Assembly: GCA_002914805.1 (NCBI GenBank)
Contig: JXTB01000127.1
Coordinates: 331,858 to 395,857 of the forward strand
Origin: Parasponia andersonii
Taxonomy: Eukaryota > Streptophyta > Magnoliopsida > Rosales > Cannabaceae
Length of the DNA stretch: 64,000 bases
Reading direction: 5' to 3'
Made by a program: the position numbers and the translations under genes. The stretch's first letter is position 1. Each line of letters opens with the position of its first letter. The notes beneath the pieces are model-generated. The model did no database searches and was not told where the DNA came from. It saw only the letters and a list, made by a program, of their open reading frames with translations. This document shows, in pieces, positions 11,681 to 23,042 of this stretch.

Positions 11681-12344
11681 AATTTTGAAATTAGACCTTT
11701 TGCCCTTCTTATTGATGCTATTACTTCAGATGAATTTTGCTTTAGATGAAGACGAGCAAGCCTTTCCTATAATTGTGCTTCAGATGAATCAAACATCAAT
11801 TGAGTGCCCTAAGACAAAATAAAATAGTTAGTAAAATCATAACTATTTTTTGTTCATCCTCAACTTATTAAATGTAATTAACCTGTCTAATGCTACCCTA
11901 AATAACTAGTATAGTAGTAAGAGAGGGTCGATCCCACAGAGAATTGTATAAGAAATTTCAATTCTAAATATTCTTTGTTAATCAAAAGGAGATTTTTGAA
12001 TCTAATTAAAAATAGCATAGCATGAAAGTATAAACACAGCAAATAAAGATAGAAGATCACCAGTCAACCAAATATTGATTAAGTATTAGTATCCACCAGT
12101 AACCAGTTCATTAACCTAATTACTAGATTTCATTTATCATTATTCCTATTGAAGTTATTGACCTAGGTAAATTCACAACTGCAGCACTAACCTATCTCTC
12201 CTAATGTATTAGAAAAATACCATAATCTTTCTATTAAAATAATAGGCAAACACAGAGTTTAAAAGAGGCATTAAATATCGAGAATTAAGTCAATCTAGAC
12301 CTAAAAGTCTACAAACCATAGATCATCCTAATAGAAGAGGTTGG
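11681..12344 (-). repeat. Leader and probable 5' LTR end of an Athila/Tat-type element
   Basis: The minus strand carries the phrase TGTGGGATCGACCC at about 11928-11941, which is typical of the last few hundred bases of Athila/Tat LTRs. This suggests a minus-strand LTR end, with leader sequence below it (11681-11870). No clear primer site or LTR border is visible, so the boundaries are approximate. From about 12345 the orientation changes to a plus-strand LTR end. Confidence 0.4.
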
Positions 12345-12604
12345 GTAGCTAGCAATTCTAAGCTTATTTTCCTATTCAATTTGAACCAATTTCATTTTCT
12401 TTGTCTATTTGTTATTTTAATTCCTTTGCTTACATAATTTTCTTGATTATTGATTGTTTTGATTATTTTAGAAATATTACGATTTTAGTAATTAGCATAT
12501 AAAGCAGTAGCAATCTCAGTGGGACAATACTCATCTCATCATTTTATTACTTGTTACTAGTATTATGCACTTGCAATTCTATAGTGTTTAACAAATCAAC
12601 AACA
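12345..12604 (+). repeat. 3' end of the Athila 5' LTR
   Basis: Ends ...CAACAACA at 12604, just before the primer site. The phrase TCTCAGTGGGACAATACTC (about 12514-12532) corresponds to the CTCT.TGG.AATGATACT phrase in the Athila LTR at about 60356-60374. The upstream part of the LTR is missing or unrecognised. Confidence 0.65.
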
Positions 12605-12610
12605 AGTTTT

Positions 12611-12628
12611 TGGCACTGTTGTCAAGGA
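12611..12628 (+). other. Primer-binding site, tRNA-Asp type
   Basis: Reads TGGCACTGTTGTCAAGGA, a diverged form of the Athila primer site TGGCGCCGTTGCCGGGGA. It lies 6 bases after the LTR end. Confidence 0.75.
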
Positions 12629-12754
12629 TTGTGGTACTATATATTTGCTAATATTAATACCAAGTGATTTTAATTTTAGTTTAAACTTTTTATTTTTGTT
12701 TTTAGGTACACTTAAACTTTTACATGTAAAGATTATAATGCTTGGAACTTATAC

Positions 12755-13500
12755 CTCTTGATTCAGAAATTGAAAGAACTCTTTGAAGACTTCGTAAAGA
12801 TAGGGTTAAAGCTTTATCTAGTAGGGCCAACATGGCTAAGCAAGGGAAAAGATTGGAGAGTGACCAAATAGGGGAGAACCAAGGGTGTTGAGAGATTATG
12901 TTATGCCATTAGTGGATGATGTCTACCCTAGTATTTGATGAGCAGTTGTGCAAGCTAACAATTTTGAAATCAAGCTAGCAATCATCCAAATGATCTAAAT
13001 CTCATTACAATTGGAGGTTCACCCCATGACAATCCTTACTCCCTCATTGCAAACTTTTCGGAGATATGTGAAACATTCATGTAAAATGGAGTTAGTGATG
13101 ATGCCATTCTTCTTAGGCTCTTTCCTTTCTTACTTCAAGATGAGAAAAGAGTTTATTGAGTTCTCTACAATTAGGTTCTATCACTACGTGGGAATACCTT
13201 GCCCAAAAGTTCCTTCCTAAATTTTTCTTACTATTGAAGATGGCGAGGAATGACATTATCTCATTTGTGTAATATGATTTGGAGTCACTCTATAAGGTGT
13301 AGGAGTAGTATAAAGGCATATTTAGAAGATGTCTTCATCATGGGATTCTGAAATGGCTTCAAGTGCAAACTTTCTACAATAGATTGGGAAGCTCTAGAAG
13401 GACTACTATTCATGCCACCGTGGGTGCAGCTTTAATGGGAAAATCTATTGACGAAGTATATAACCTACTTGAGGAAATGGCCTCTAACAATCATCAATAG
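12755..13500 (+). pseudogene. gag: Athila gag (fossil)
   Basis: Starts with the Athila gag signature LDSEIERTLRRLRK at about 12757-12800, followed by the LITIGGSPHDNPY region near 13000 and the capsid block near 13070-13210. The end of the region includes KSIDEVYNLLEEMA-like sequence near 13445-13480, the family's usual block before the nucleocapsid. It would encode the structural particle protein in a live relative. Broken in several places. Confidence 0.8.
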
Positions 13501-13509
13501 CCAACAAAA

Positions 13510-13965
13510 AGAATGTTAGCTAAGAAGAGTATAGGTGCTCATGAAGTTGATGTTATCATCGCTTTGTCCATAAAAATAGTCACTTTGAGCAAAAATAGTC
13601 ACTTTGGAAGAGCTCTTTGTGATTTAGTTGCTAGCATTAGTTTGATGCCCTTGTCAATCTATCAAAAGCTTGGTTTAGGAAAGGCCAAACCTATTACGGT
13701 GACACTCTAACTTGTAGATAGGTCTCTAAAATGTCCAAGAGGAGTTTCGGAGGATATGCTTTATGAAAGCTGAGAAATTTATATTTTTGGTAGATTTTAT
13801 TCTTCTTGACATGGAGGAAGACATGGAGATTCTAATTATACTTGGGAGGCCATTCTTAGCAACCATAAGAACTCTTATTAATGCATAAAAGGGAGAACTC
13901 ACTATGAGAGTCCAAGAAGTGGATGTAACTTCCAATGTCTTCAAGGCCATGAAATTTCCAGGTGA
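13510..13965 (+). pseudogene. Athila retropepsin-like protease (fossil)
   Basis: Shows the Athila block ALCDL.ASISLMPLSIYQKLGLG at about 13605-13680 (the region of the DLGAS-type active site), then ILGRPFLATIRTLI-like sequence at about 13835-13880 and the linker FKAMKFP at about 13940-13960. Cleavage of the polyprotein is its role in intact relatives. The spacing to gag is short, as usual for the family. Broken. Confidence 0.8.
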
Positions 13966-14159
13966 TGTTGGTGAATGTTATAGAGTGGATGTGGTAGAGG
14001 AGTGTGTCAAAGATATATTCTTGACAAACTTTCCAACCAATCCTCTTTAGTGTTCTATTTTGAATTCCTTTGATGTGGATAGAAAGGAGGTTATTGAATG
14101 GATCAACTCCTTGGAAGCTGTGCCACCGGTTGCTCGCTCTAGATTTCAGTTTGAAGCAT

Positions 14160-14935
14160 TAGATGGTTTATCTTCATCTAGTCAAGCCCAAGGCCCCTAT
14201 TAAAAAGCTTCCTACTTTGGAGCCTGAGATTTTACCTAATCATCTCAGTTTTGCACATTTAGGTGAGTCTTGCACCCTATCAGTTATAATCTCTTCTTTT
14301 CTTGATGGTGAACAGGAACAAAATTTGTTGATAGTTTTGAGGGACAACAAAGAGGCATTGAGGTGATCTTTAGCCGACAAAAAGGAGATCAGCTAGTTGA
14401 TTTTCATACATAAGATTCTCCTTGAAGAAGATTATAAGTCCTCCATTAAGCATTAACAAAGGTTGAATGATATCATAAAGGAAGTGGTAAAAAAAGAGAT
14501 TGTTAAATAGCTAGATGCGGGTATCATTTATCTTATCTTGGATTGTCCATGATGAGTATGATTCAATATGTGTCGAAGCAAGGAGGAATAATGGTGGTAT
14601 CCAATGAAAATAATAAACTTCTCCCCACAAGAACAGTAACCAAGTAAAAAGTATATATGGATTATCAAAAGCTCAATAATACAACCCCAAAGGATCGTTT
14701 ATCAAATCCTTGTCACTTTGGTCCGGCATGAGTTCTATTGCTTCTTGCATGGCTATTCTAACTACAATCAAATTGCCATAGCTCCCAAAAACCAATCGAG
14801 ACCACTTTTACTTATCTTTATAGGAATTTCACTTTCTAGAAGAAGCCATTTTGGAATTACAACACCCCCACTACCTTCCAACGGTGTATGATGGCCATAT
14901 TCTCCAATATAATGGAGAAATTTATTGAGGCATTT
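14160..14935 (+). pseudogene. Athila reverse transcriptase, N-terminal half (fossil)
   Basis: Reads the Athila RT lead-in (LPNHLSFAHLGES, VIISSFLDGEQEQNLL) at 14240-14340, then blocks corresponding to RMILEEDYK.SIKH, DAGIIYLI, YQKLNN and SGYNQIAIAPK (about 14740-14800), and finally RCMMAIFSNIMEKFIEAF at about 14880-14935, where the 3' LTR begins. The catalytic aspartate pair that normally follows is not part of the recognisable region. Multiple breaks. Confidence 0.8.
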
Positions 14936-15530
14936 CTTAACTCGAGAAAATTGGAGTTATCTAGTACTATAATGCCTTAAATTTTGCTATGTTCTTATTT
15001 ATGTTAAGTTATTTCAATTGTTTTTCTTATTGTTTTGATATTTTGAGTATTTGTGCATATAAGAGAATAAAACAAGGGAGCTTGATGTAAATTAAGGTGA
15101 ATTTTTAACTCCTAAATGGGTTTTTAAAACATTGGGATCGAATTTATATCCGATATAATTGTACTGTAATGAAAATGAGGCAAATTAGAGCTCAAATGAA
15201 GAAATGATGCACCCAGAAGCCGAGGTGCCAAAAAAATAGAAAAGTGGCAATACATTACCAACAGTGGCATTGTAGCACTAAATCTAAGGAAGTTTTAGTG
15301 CTGCGGCACCAAAATAGTGCCACGGCACCACCATTTGCATTCTAGTTCAATAATTGATGACAGAAATCAACTTTTCGATGATACAAGGGTCCAGATTCGG
15401 CTTGCCTTATATTTGCACGAGCCACCTCTTTAAAACCCTATCACTGGGCTTTCAAGAGGCATGTGGAGATAGAGAGAATGAGAGTGCCAACCACTGAAAG
15501 AGAAGAAGAAGAGGAAGAAGAAGAATAATA
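14936..15530 (+). repeat. Start of the Athila 3' LTR
   Basis: The first 200 bases match the LTR starts of the Athila derivative at 44937 and 47399 (minus strand): AAAATTGGAGTTATC, then TAATGCCTTAA, then GATGTAAATTAAGGTGAATTT at about 15084. A pyrimidine/purine-alternating end with GAAGAAGAAG follows at 15500-15528. The LTR stops where the chromovirus LTR begins at 15531. Confidence 0.75.
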
Positions 15531-16661
15531 TGGTGCCCAAGATTCTCACATGCAAACTAAGTCAATAATAAACATATTCTAATCACATATTAGGTATCTA
15601 AAAGTCATTAATATAACTTTCATAGTAACATGCTCATTCGTTATGTTATGTGCATATACATACATGTTGTTACACTAATGATTATCAAAGTATCCCAATG
15701 CAGTGTAAAGATTCAATACCCTCAGAGAGAGAGCTCGGTGTGCTAAAAGAACAAACAATATAATTATAAAAGCAATACTATGTGCACATGCATTAAGATC
15801 GTACTTGTTGATAACTTGGTCAAATAGTAGCAGTTGTTTTTGCACTAAAAGTTTGGAGACACTATCTTTATGGGGAGAAATGTGAGATATACACAGATCA
15901 CAAGAGTCTCAAGTACTTCTTTACCCAAAAGAACTGAATAAGAGACAAAGAAGACGGCTTGAACTGGTAAAAGATTATGACTGTGAAAAGCCAATTTGGT
16001 TGCTGATACTCTAAGCAGGAAATCATTGGCTACTATGACTACTAAGTATGTTGATATGAAGCATCTCTTAATGGATTTACATATGTTAGAGTTAGAGATT
16101 GTGCCTACAGGTTTAATAGAATGATTGGCAACTCTTACTCTTCAACCAACAATTTTAGAGAAAATCAAACAAAGCCAGAATACAGATCCCTATATGATGA
16201 ATTTAAAGAGTAAGATAGAATCTGGAAAGGAGATGGCCTTCCAGATTTCTGGTGATAGTGTAATCAGATATGGAAATAGATTGTGTGTGCCTGGTGGAAA
16301 TGTTAGAAAGGAGATATTGACAGAAGCTCATACAACTCCCTACTCTGTGTATCCTGGTACTACAAAGATGTATAGAGACTTAAAGATGTATTATTGGTGG
16401 CCTGGTATGAAGAAAGATGTGGTTGAGTTAGTAGAGGTGTGTCTCACGTGCTAGCAAGTCAATGCTGAACATTGAAAACCTATTGGGAAATTAAAGCCTT
16501 TGAACATACCCCAATGGAAATGGGAAGAGATTGCTATAGATTTTGCTATTGGACTTCCAAAGACAACTAAGGGACATGATGCTATTTGGGTGATTGTGGA
16601 TAGATATACCAAATTGGCTCATTTCCTTCTAGTTAGAATAACCTATAACTTGGACTAATTT
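15531..16661 (+). mobile_element. Chromovirus fragment: LTR start followed by RNase H-integrase
   Basis: The piece at 15531-15835 matches the first 300 bases of the chromovirus LTR family (start TGGTGCCCAAG; same phrases as at 20627 and, reversed, 26990-27276). From 15836 it reads RNase H and integrase of the same family, ending at 16661 where a reversed LTR begins. It is a strongly shortened, broken derivative, closely related to 24240-24831. Confidence 0.8.
15836..16661 (+). pseudogene. Chromovirus RNase H end and integrase (fossil)
   Basis: Opens with the RNase H block [11 protein letters not shown]..., then THHKSLKYF-like sequence near 15895-15920. The integrase zinc-finger region follows at 16125-16454 (motifs HTTPYSVYPGTTKMY, MYYWWPGMKKDV, CLTC), and the start of the catalytic core (DAIWVIVDRYTKLAHFL) lies at about 16580-16630. 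In living relatives these remove RNA from the DNA hybrid and insert the DNA copy. It is nearly the same as the copy at 24240-24831. Several breaks. Confidence 0.85.
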
Positions 16662-19368
16662 TGTAACGCCCTCTTTATCCTCCTACTACTAGTGGAAATT
16701 TATTAACTTTCTATTTACAAGGCGTTACTTTTGGAAGAAAATCCTATTATTGTTTTTCCAAAATACGGGCCAATTCGAACTTTTTATTTTCTTTAAAACT
16801 CTATGGATAGCTGACTTTACTTACATATATGATCAGTATATACATATNNNNNNNNNNNNNNNNNNNNNNNNNNNNNNNNNNNNNNNNNNNNNNNNNNNNN
16901 NNNNNNNNNNNNNNNNCCGAGACTGTAGTTTAGTCTATTATATAACTTGGAGGAGGAATATTGTGGCAAACCTTCTGACTAATCCTGTCAACTTGCCCCT
17001 CTCCTGGGGCTGCCACTCTGAAGCTGTAAATATTTATCCCGCTTCCCCGTAACAGTGACACAAAGCCTTCTGAAAGTTACTTGGTCTTAACTTCTCTATG
17101 ATAAAATAGTTTTACACAAAATACTAAGGCATTTCATAAATCATATTACCCTTCTTAAACTTTTTCATAAAACATATAATAATACCACACCAAAATTTAC
17201 AAGCATATATATATGCTGAAATCGAAATGCCAATGGTCATACTCATAACCAGAATAAATGCAAAACATGGAAACATAATAGATACTTATATAGCACATAA
17301 TTCTTGTGTTGCAGTTGAGTACTTTACTTATCTCGTGTCCTGAATAGAAATGAATTATGGAAAGGGTTAATATCGTCTAGAGATTGGTGTGCTATTCACC
17401 TGTCATAGTTTACTGTTATTCAAAATGCACATTTTGCCAAAAAATGCATCAAGATACTCGAACAATACCGAAATCAGAATTTTCACGAAATTAAGAAACT
17501 TGATCTTGAAATGACTCATAAGCATATAAATTACTTAAGGTACTTGGCAGTGAATAAGTAGCATTGAAAAACTGTTCAAAGGTATTAAAATATGAATGCT
17601 AGTTCATTAGCACAAAAATGATCCAAAATAGCACATAATTTTGTAAAACTAGTCCAATTTTCTCCTAAATGGTGCTATTTCGTTTTAAAAATATTTGGAC
17701 AGTATCTCCCCTATTTTTATGACATTCCTACATGATTAAAAGCATGGTTTTAAACCTGCAATAGTAATTAGAAATCCAAATTCCCACATCTACACATCAA
17801 GAGGATCACTTAGAATAATCTAAGTGCACTTGAACTCTTTTTTGGTTTCAACAAGTTTAAAACCACTTTTACACTTATGTGTCATCACAAGCAGCCACAA
17901 AATGAGTGTAATAGACAATAGGATCAATAAGATATACAATCCAAATTTAAGAAATCAGATTACAAATATAGAAAACTTAATCTATTACATATAAATACAC
18001 TTAACTCCATAAATAGCAAACTTTGGGGCTTTAGGTTTAACTTTAATCCTCCACTTAAATTTTATGTTTCTGGCAATATATAAGGGTTCCTAGGACCATT
18101 GTTTATCAAATAATAGCTTAGGTTTAAGAGATGAAATAAAGGAAAGTCACTACAAATTCAAAATCCAACATAAACCTCACCTTAACTAGTTTGAGTTTTT
18201 TGCTAGTGTTCTTGCCTTCTATCTCCACCAACTGATTTCCAAGGCTTAGAAATAGATTTTTTGGCTTAATAAAACCTGAAGAAACCTTTGTTTAAGTGGA
18301 AACTAGTATAGAATTGAAATTAGAGGACAAGACCTAGAAAGAAGAACTTAATAGAATTACCTTGACTAGTTTTGGTGTATCTTGCTTTCTAAGGCTCCAA
18401 TTTGAGTTCTACCACATGGAAACTCTTGGAAATGTTTGAGAGAAGTTGAGAGAAGTCAGAAAAAGTATTGGAGAGTTTTAGGTCGTGGCTGGAGAGAAAG
18501 GGAAAGCAAATGACCAGATTTGACCCAAAATCAACACTTAGTGGCTAAGAAAAGGTATAACTTAAATTCTAAGGGGTATTTTGCACATCACTTTCCATGT
18601 GTCAAGCTCTAGAACATCCTTAGCATAGTCACACATTGCTGATCACTCCTATACACCCAAGTGTAGCCAAAGTTGGTGAATCCTACCTTAGAAAGTGAAA
18701 ACTAGTCATACTTTGACTTATGATCCTATATGGCCAATCTTATTGTAATTTGGTGGAACCTAGCCCCTTAACCAATCATTAAACATAAAAAGAAAGTCAA
18801 TTAGACTCCAATTAATAATGCAAACATAGTATTAGCACTCAATTATTAAAATGCATAGAAATGACATTACGCGATTAAGCTTAATCTAAGCTCGTTTAGT
18901 GCAACTAAATACGAATTAGTGTCCTGAATGCCACCTCGTGCTTACCTGGAGCCGACAAATAAAATGCTATAAATAAATCCTAGACATTGAATTAAGCCTA
19001 TTTGACGTGTTAAACACACAGTGAATTTGGCTCCGAAGTACGTGAAAATTGTATTTTACCGAAAAACTACTATTTGACCAAGTTGTCAACAAGTACGATC
19101 TTAATACATGTGCACATAGTATTAGTTTCATAATTATATTCTTTGTTCTTTTAGCACACCGAGCTCTCTCTCTGAGGGTACTGAACCTTTACACTGCATC
19201 GGGACACTTCGACAATCATTAGTGTAATAACATGTATGTAAATGCACATAACATAAGGAATGAGCATATTTTTATCAAACTAGTATTAATGAATTCTAGA
19301 TGCCTAATATGCAATTAGAACATGTTTATTATTGGCTCTCTTAATTATGTGAGGAGCTGGATGTCACA
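16662..19368 (-). repeat. 3' LTR of the minus-strand chromovirus, about 2.7 kb
   Basis: Starts TGTGACATCC on the minus strand at 19368, directly after the polypurine tract, and ends GGGCGTTACA at 16662. The upper 2.1 kb matches the chromovirus solo LTR (6981-9911). The lower 0.5 kb (16662-17200) matches instead the LTR family at 51331-52483, so it is a mosaic or a subfamily that bridges the two. A run of unknown bases lies within it. Confidence 0.75.
16848..16916. other. Assembly gap (69 N)
   Basis: Unknown bases inside the LTR at 16662-19368. Confidence 0.99.
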
Positions 19369-19382
19369 ATCCCCTCCTCCTT
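19369..19382 (-). other. Polypurine tract
   Basis: The minus strand reads AAGGAGGAGGGGAT directly upstream of the LTR start TGTGACATCC: the site that primes plus-strand DNA synthesis in LTR elements. Confidence 0.85.
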
Positions 19383-19449
19383 ATAAAAATTTCGTCCTCG
19401 AAATTTGCTTACCCAAATAGTTCTGGATTCTTGATCCTTATTTCATCCT

Positions 19450-20626
19450 CTTTCTCCTAAGTCACTTCTTCTACTACGAAATTTCTCCATAAGACTTTAA
19501 CTAGTGGAATTTTCTTGTTTCTCAATTCTTTTTCCTTTTTGTCAAGTATCTGTACTGGTTGTTCCTCATATGTCAAATCCCGATTTAGTTCCAGTGGCTC
19601 ATAACTCAACAGATGGGAGGGATCTAAAACATACTTCCTCAATAAAGAGATATGGAAAACATTATGCACGCTTGACAATAATGGGGGTAAAGCAAGTCTG
19701 TAAGCTACATTTCCAATCCTTTCAAGGATCTCAAAAGGTCCAATAAATCTGGGACTCAACTTTCCTTTCTTTCCAAATCTCATCACTTCTTTCATTGGTG
19801 CTACTTTTAAAAATACCATATCCCTTGCATTGAATTCTACATCTCTTCGCATTGGATCAGCATATTTCTTTTGTCGACTCTGTGTAGCAAGCATTCTTTT
19901 TCTTATCTTTTCTATTGCCTCAGTTGTTTCTTTGACTAACTCTAGGCCAAGATACTTCTTTTCTCCCATTTCATCCTAATGGATAGGAGATCGACACTTT
20001 GTGCCATATAACATTTCATATGGAGCTACACAAATTATTGCCTGATAACTGTTATTATAGGCAAACTCAACCCATGGCAGGTATTTACTCCATGTTCCTT
20101 GGAAATCTAAAACACATGCTCTTAACATATCCTCCAAGGTCTGAATTGTCCTTTTAGTTTGTCCATCTGTTGGAGGGTGAAAAGCTGTACTAAACTTCAA
20201 TTTGGTTCCCATGGCCTTCTGCAAACTCTCCCAAAACTTTGAAGTGAATCACGGATCTCGATCTGAAATAATTGAAACTGGTACACCATGTAATCTCACA
20301 ATTTCTTGAATATATAGTTCTGCAAATTGATCCATAGTGTATGTCATGCGCATAGGAAGAAAGTGTGCTAACTTTGTGTATCTATCTACTATAACCCAAA
20401 TGGCATCGTGCTGTTTCGATGTTCTAGGTAATCCAACTACAAAATCCATAATAATTTCTTTCCACTTCCATTCTGGAATCTACAGTGGTTGTAGTAGACT
20501 AGCTGGTCTCTAGTGTTCAGCTTTAATCTGTTGACATGTGAGACACTTAGCTACAAACTCTACGACATCCTTTTTCATTCCAGGCCACCAATAGTGCATT
20601 TTTAAATCATTATACATATTGGTATG
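19450..20626 (-). pseudogene. Chromovirus integrase with chromodomain-like tail (fossil)
   Basis: Minus-strand order: zinc-finger region (near 20540-20626; MHYWWPGMKKDVVEF, CLTCQQIKAEH), catalytic core (20249-20449, DFVVGLPRTSKQHDAIWVIVDRYTKLAHFL-type block shortened here to DAIWVIVDRYTK; then FHPPTDGQT and [11 protein letters not shown] at 19976-20224), and the C-terminal part at 19457-19969. That last part has the GPFEILERIGNVAYRL module and a tail (PVQILDKKEKELR, VKVLWRN) typical of the Tekay chromodomain, thought to guide insertion to heterochromatin. A 170-residue frame at the end is the longest well-kept piece. A few breaks. Confidence 0.9.
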
Positions 20627-21335
20627 TGGTGCCCAAGAATCTCACATACATATTAAGCTAATAATAAATATGTTCTAACTGCATATTAGGCATCTAGAAG
20701 TCGTTAATAGTAGTTTTATAGTAACATACTCATTCATTATGTTATGTGCATTTATATACATGTTATTACACTAATGATTGTCGAAGTGTCCCAGTGCAGT
20801 GACTTACGGGACTAGCAATGCTCTAAGGGGCCCAATTATGAATAAGTTTTAAGGAAAATACATGAACTAAAATGTTTAAGAAAGAAAAAGGTACAATGGG
20901 AACTTTACGAGATTTTAAAGCATACATAAGCATGCATAGTTTTTCCTTACTGAGTTTTAGCTCATTTTAGTCTTGTGATGCAGATAAGGAGGCACATTTT
21001 GGTATTGACTAGCTGGTTGCCTGGCTTGCCTTTTGTCGCTGTGATCATATGGATGTAGATGAGCTTGACCAGTGGGCGACATTTTTTATTTTGAGATTTT
21101 TTTGTGTAATGTAAATATTACTGATGATGGCAAAATCGACTGGTGAAAACTTCTTTTGATTGTACATTTTGTAAAGACACTTTTAACAAGAAATGACATA
21201 CAGTTGCTTTGTTTAAAGGTTTTTGAAAGTTCAAATTTGCCCACCTTTTTGTAATCATAAAGATATGTTTAAGAAAGAGTAATACTTCATAGTTTGACTA
21301 TATATGACAATATGGTTAAGCTAGGGGGTGTTATA
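20627..21335 (+). repeat. 5' LTR, short form (0.7 kb)
   Basis: Begins TGGTGCCCAAGAATC and ends GGGGGTGTTATA at 21335. Its two ends match the first and last parts of the 2.9-kb solo LTR at 6981-9911, but it is much shorter. The family phrase GTAGATGAGCTTGACC lies near 21055. Confidence 0.85.
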
Positions 21336-21339
21336 GTGT

Positions 21340-21351
21340 TGGTATCAGAGC
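21340..21351 (+). other. Primer-binding site, tRNA-Met
   Basis: Exact TGGTATCAGAGC, 4 bases after the LTR. Confidence 0.95.
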
Positions 21352-21537
21352 GGAAGCTTAATCGTTTCTAAAGACTGTCTACATAGGTATGATCATGTGA
21401 CAAAAAGCTCAGTCAACCAATAAGTTTTGATTTCTTGTGTTTGTATTAAATTTGATGCCATCTGATATGATATGTTATGTCCTTATTATTGGCTGTTATG
21501 CATGGATGTAAGTAAAATGGAAACTATACAGGGAATC

Positions 21538-22599
21538 ATGCTAAGGCCTAAGGGTCAAACTAGCGAGTGAAGGGATGATAAGACAAGTGCTACTGAAAAT
21601 GAGATCAACAAGGATGTTGTTATAGGAAGGTTGATAGAGTTGGTTGAGACACAAGCAAGACAGTTAGAAAGGCTTATAGAACGGGAGGAAAGGCGTGGAA
21701 ATCAAGCACTACCACAGGCCATAGGTAGACAAGAAAATTATGAACCCACTTGTGAGAGGTTTAGAAAGAATAAGCCTCCAGCTTTCAAGGGTGAAACTTA
21801 TCCACTACTAGCAGAATAGTGGGTTAGGAGTATTGAGGGTATCTTCAATTACATTAAAATCCCTGATGAGGAAAAAGTTTCATGTGACACTGGTGGGATT
21901 CTATGAAGTCCATCACTGACACTACCAGGCTTACTTGGGAGCAGTTTAAGGAAATATTCTACAGAAAATATTTCAGCAATGCACATAGGATGTTGAAGGC
22001 TACTAAGTTTGTTAATCTGAAACAAGGAGGTATATCTGTTAGTGACTACATAAAGAAATTTGAAGAGTTATCCCGATTTGCTCCACACATGGTGAGTACA
22101 AACGAGCTAAAAGTAAACCAGTTCTTATAGGGGCTCAAGGCAGAAATTTATAGGGATGTTAAGATATCTGCTCATAAAGATATGCCGTATGCTGAGGTTG
22201 CAGACAAAGCTCTTGAAGCAGAAGAGGCCGAGCTAAGGGTTATAAGAGCTCAGGAAATTCGTAGGAATATTAATATGGCAAGGAGAAATACAACTTTTGG
22301 AGGAGGATCTCAACCAGGGGCTAGTGGAAATAAAAGAAAGTGGCAACAGAATCAAAGAGAAAGACAAGAGCCACAGAAACACCAAGCAACAGGCCAACAG
22401 ACACAATCAGCTACTGCTCAGAGGACTGTTTGTCCTAAATGTGGGAAGACTCATCGTGGAGAATGTCTGATGGGTTCTGGTGCTTGCTTCTTGTGTGGAA
22501 AATCTGGACACTATGCAAAGAATTGTCCGAATGCTACGGAGGAGCAGAAGAAAGTCCCAGCTCGTGTGTATACAATGACCAAAAAAGATGCCGAGGCGA
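21538..22599 (+). pseudogene. gag: Chromovirus gag (fossil)
   Basis: Starts near an ATG at 21538 (MLRPKGQTSE), with a likely coiled coil at 21631-21720 (LIELVETQARQLERLIEREE), the FRKNKPPAFKGE block, and the capsid segment (TTRLTWEQFKEIFYRKYF; YIKKFEELSRFAPHMV) at 21903-22130. The nucleocapsid follows with CPKCGKTHRGEC and CFLCGKSGHYAKNC at about 22430-22530, a CX2CX4HX4C knuckle that binds element RNA. The 281-residue frame at 22182-23027 carries straight on into protease, as expected for a single Gag-Pol frame. A few breaks in the first half. Confidence 0.9.
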
Positions 22600-23040
22600 A
22601 CCCATCTGTAGTAGCAGGTGAGATTCTTATCTTTGGTATTCCTATTCATGCATTAATAGATTCAGGGGCTACACATTCATTTGCATCACTTGCATTTGTG
22701 AGGAAATTGGGCAAAACACCAGAGTACTTGAATTTCAAATACTATGTAACCATTCCATCAAGAAAAATTTTATGTTCTGAACAAGTTCTCAACGCATGTC
22801 CAATCCAAATAGCCAGAAAAGACTTGTGTGTAGATTTGATAGTATTGGATATGCAAGATTTTGAAGTTATCTTAGGTATGGATTGGTTATCAAAATACCA
22901 TGCTACTATTGATCGCTATTTGAAGAGGGTAGTATTTCAGCCACCAAGTACAGAGAAGTTCACTTTTGTTGGTAACAGTGGAAACTCGATGATTCCAATA
23001 ATCTCCTCAATAAAAGCAAGGAAGTAACTACAAAAGGGAT
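22600..23040 (+). pseudogene. Chromovirus retropepsin-like protease (fossil)
   Basis: Active-site block ALIDSGATHSFAS at about 22650-22690, second conserved block VILGMDWLSKYHATID at about 22868-22915, and a tail (IISSIKARK) ending near 23027. In intact relatives it is a dimeric aspartic protease that matures Gag-Pol. It continues the gag frame. Confidence 0.9.
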
Positions 23041-23042
23041 GC

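Larger units (their letters stand above)
5726..12344 (-). mobile_element. Athila/Tat-type Ty3/gypsy element carrying two solo LTRs
   Basis: Minus-strand element with recognisable gag only. Its N-terminal part lies at 9917-10305 and the rest at about 6060-6980, followed by what looks like a polypurine tract (about 6054-6070) and the start of a 3' LTR (6053 down to 5726). The gag is split by a chromovirus solo LTR (6981-9911), and its upstream end by an Athila-type solo LTR (10306-11675), both with 5-bp target duplications. The upper limit is an LTR-like stretch ending about 12344. No pol domains are seen. It is old, because it hosts at least three later insertions; broken in many places. Confidence 0.6.
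12345..15530 (+). mobile_element. Athila-type Ty3/gypsy element, short derivative
   Basis: Plus-strand order: end of a 5' LTR (to 12604), tRNA-Asp-like primer site (12611-12628), gag (12755-13500), protease (13510-13965), N-terminal half of RT (14160-14935), then the start of a 3' LTR (14936-15530), where a chromovirus LTR begins. RNase H, integrase and the Athila env-like region are not recognisable. The LTR start resembles that of the element at 35128-47399, so both belong to one subfamily. Old; many breaks. Confidence 0.8.

Noticed and set aside
19457-19969. Chromodomain frame as a host chromatin protein
   Set aside because: It directly continues integrase and is followed by the polypurine tract and LTR.
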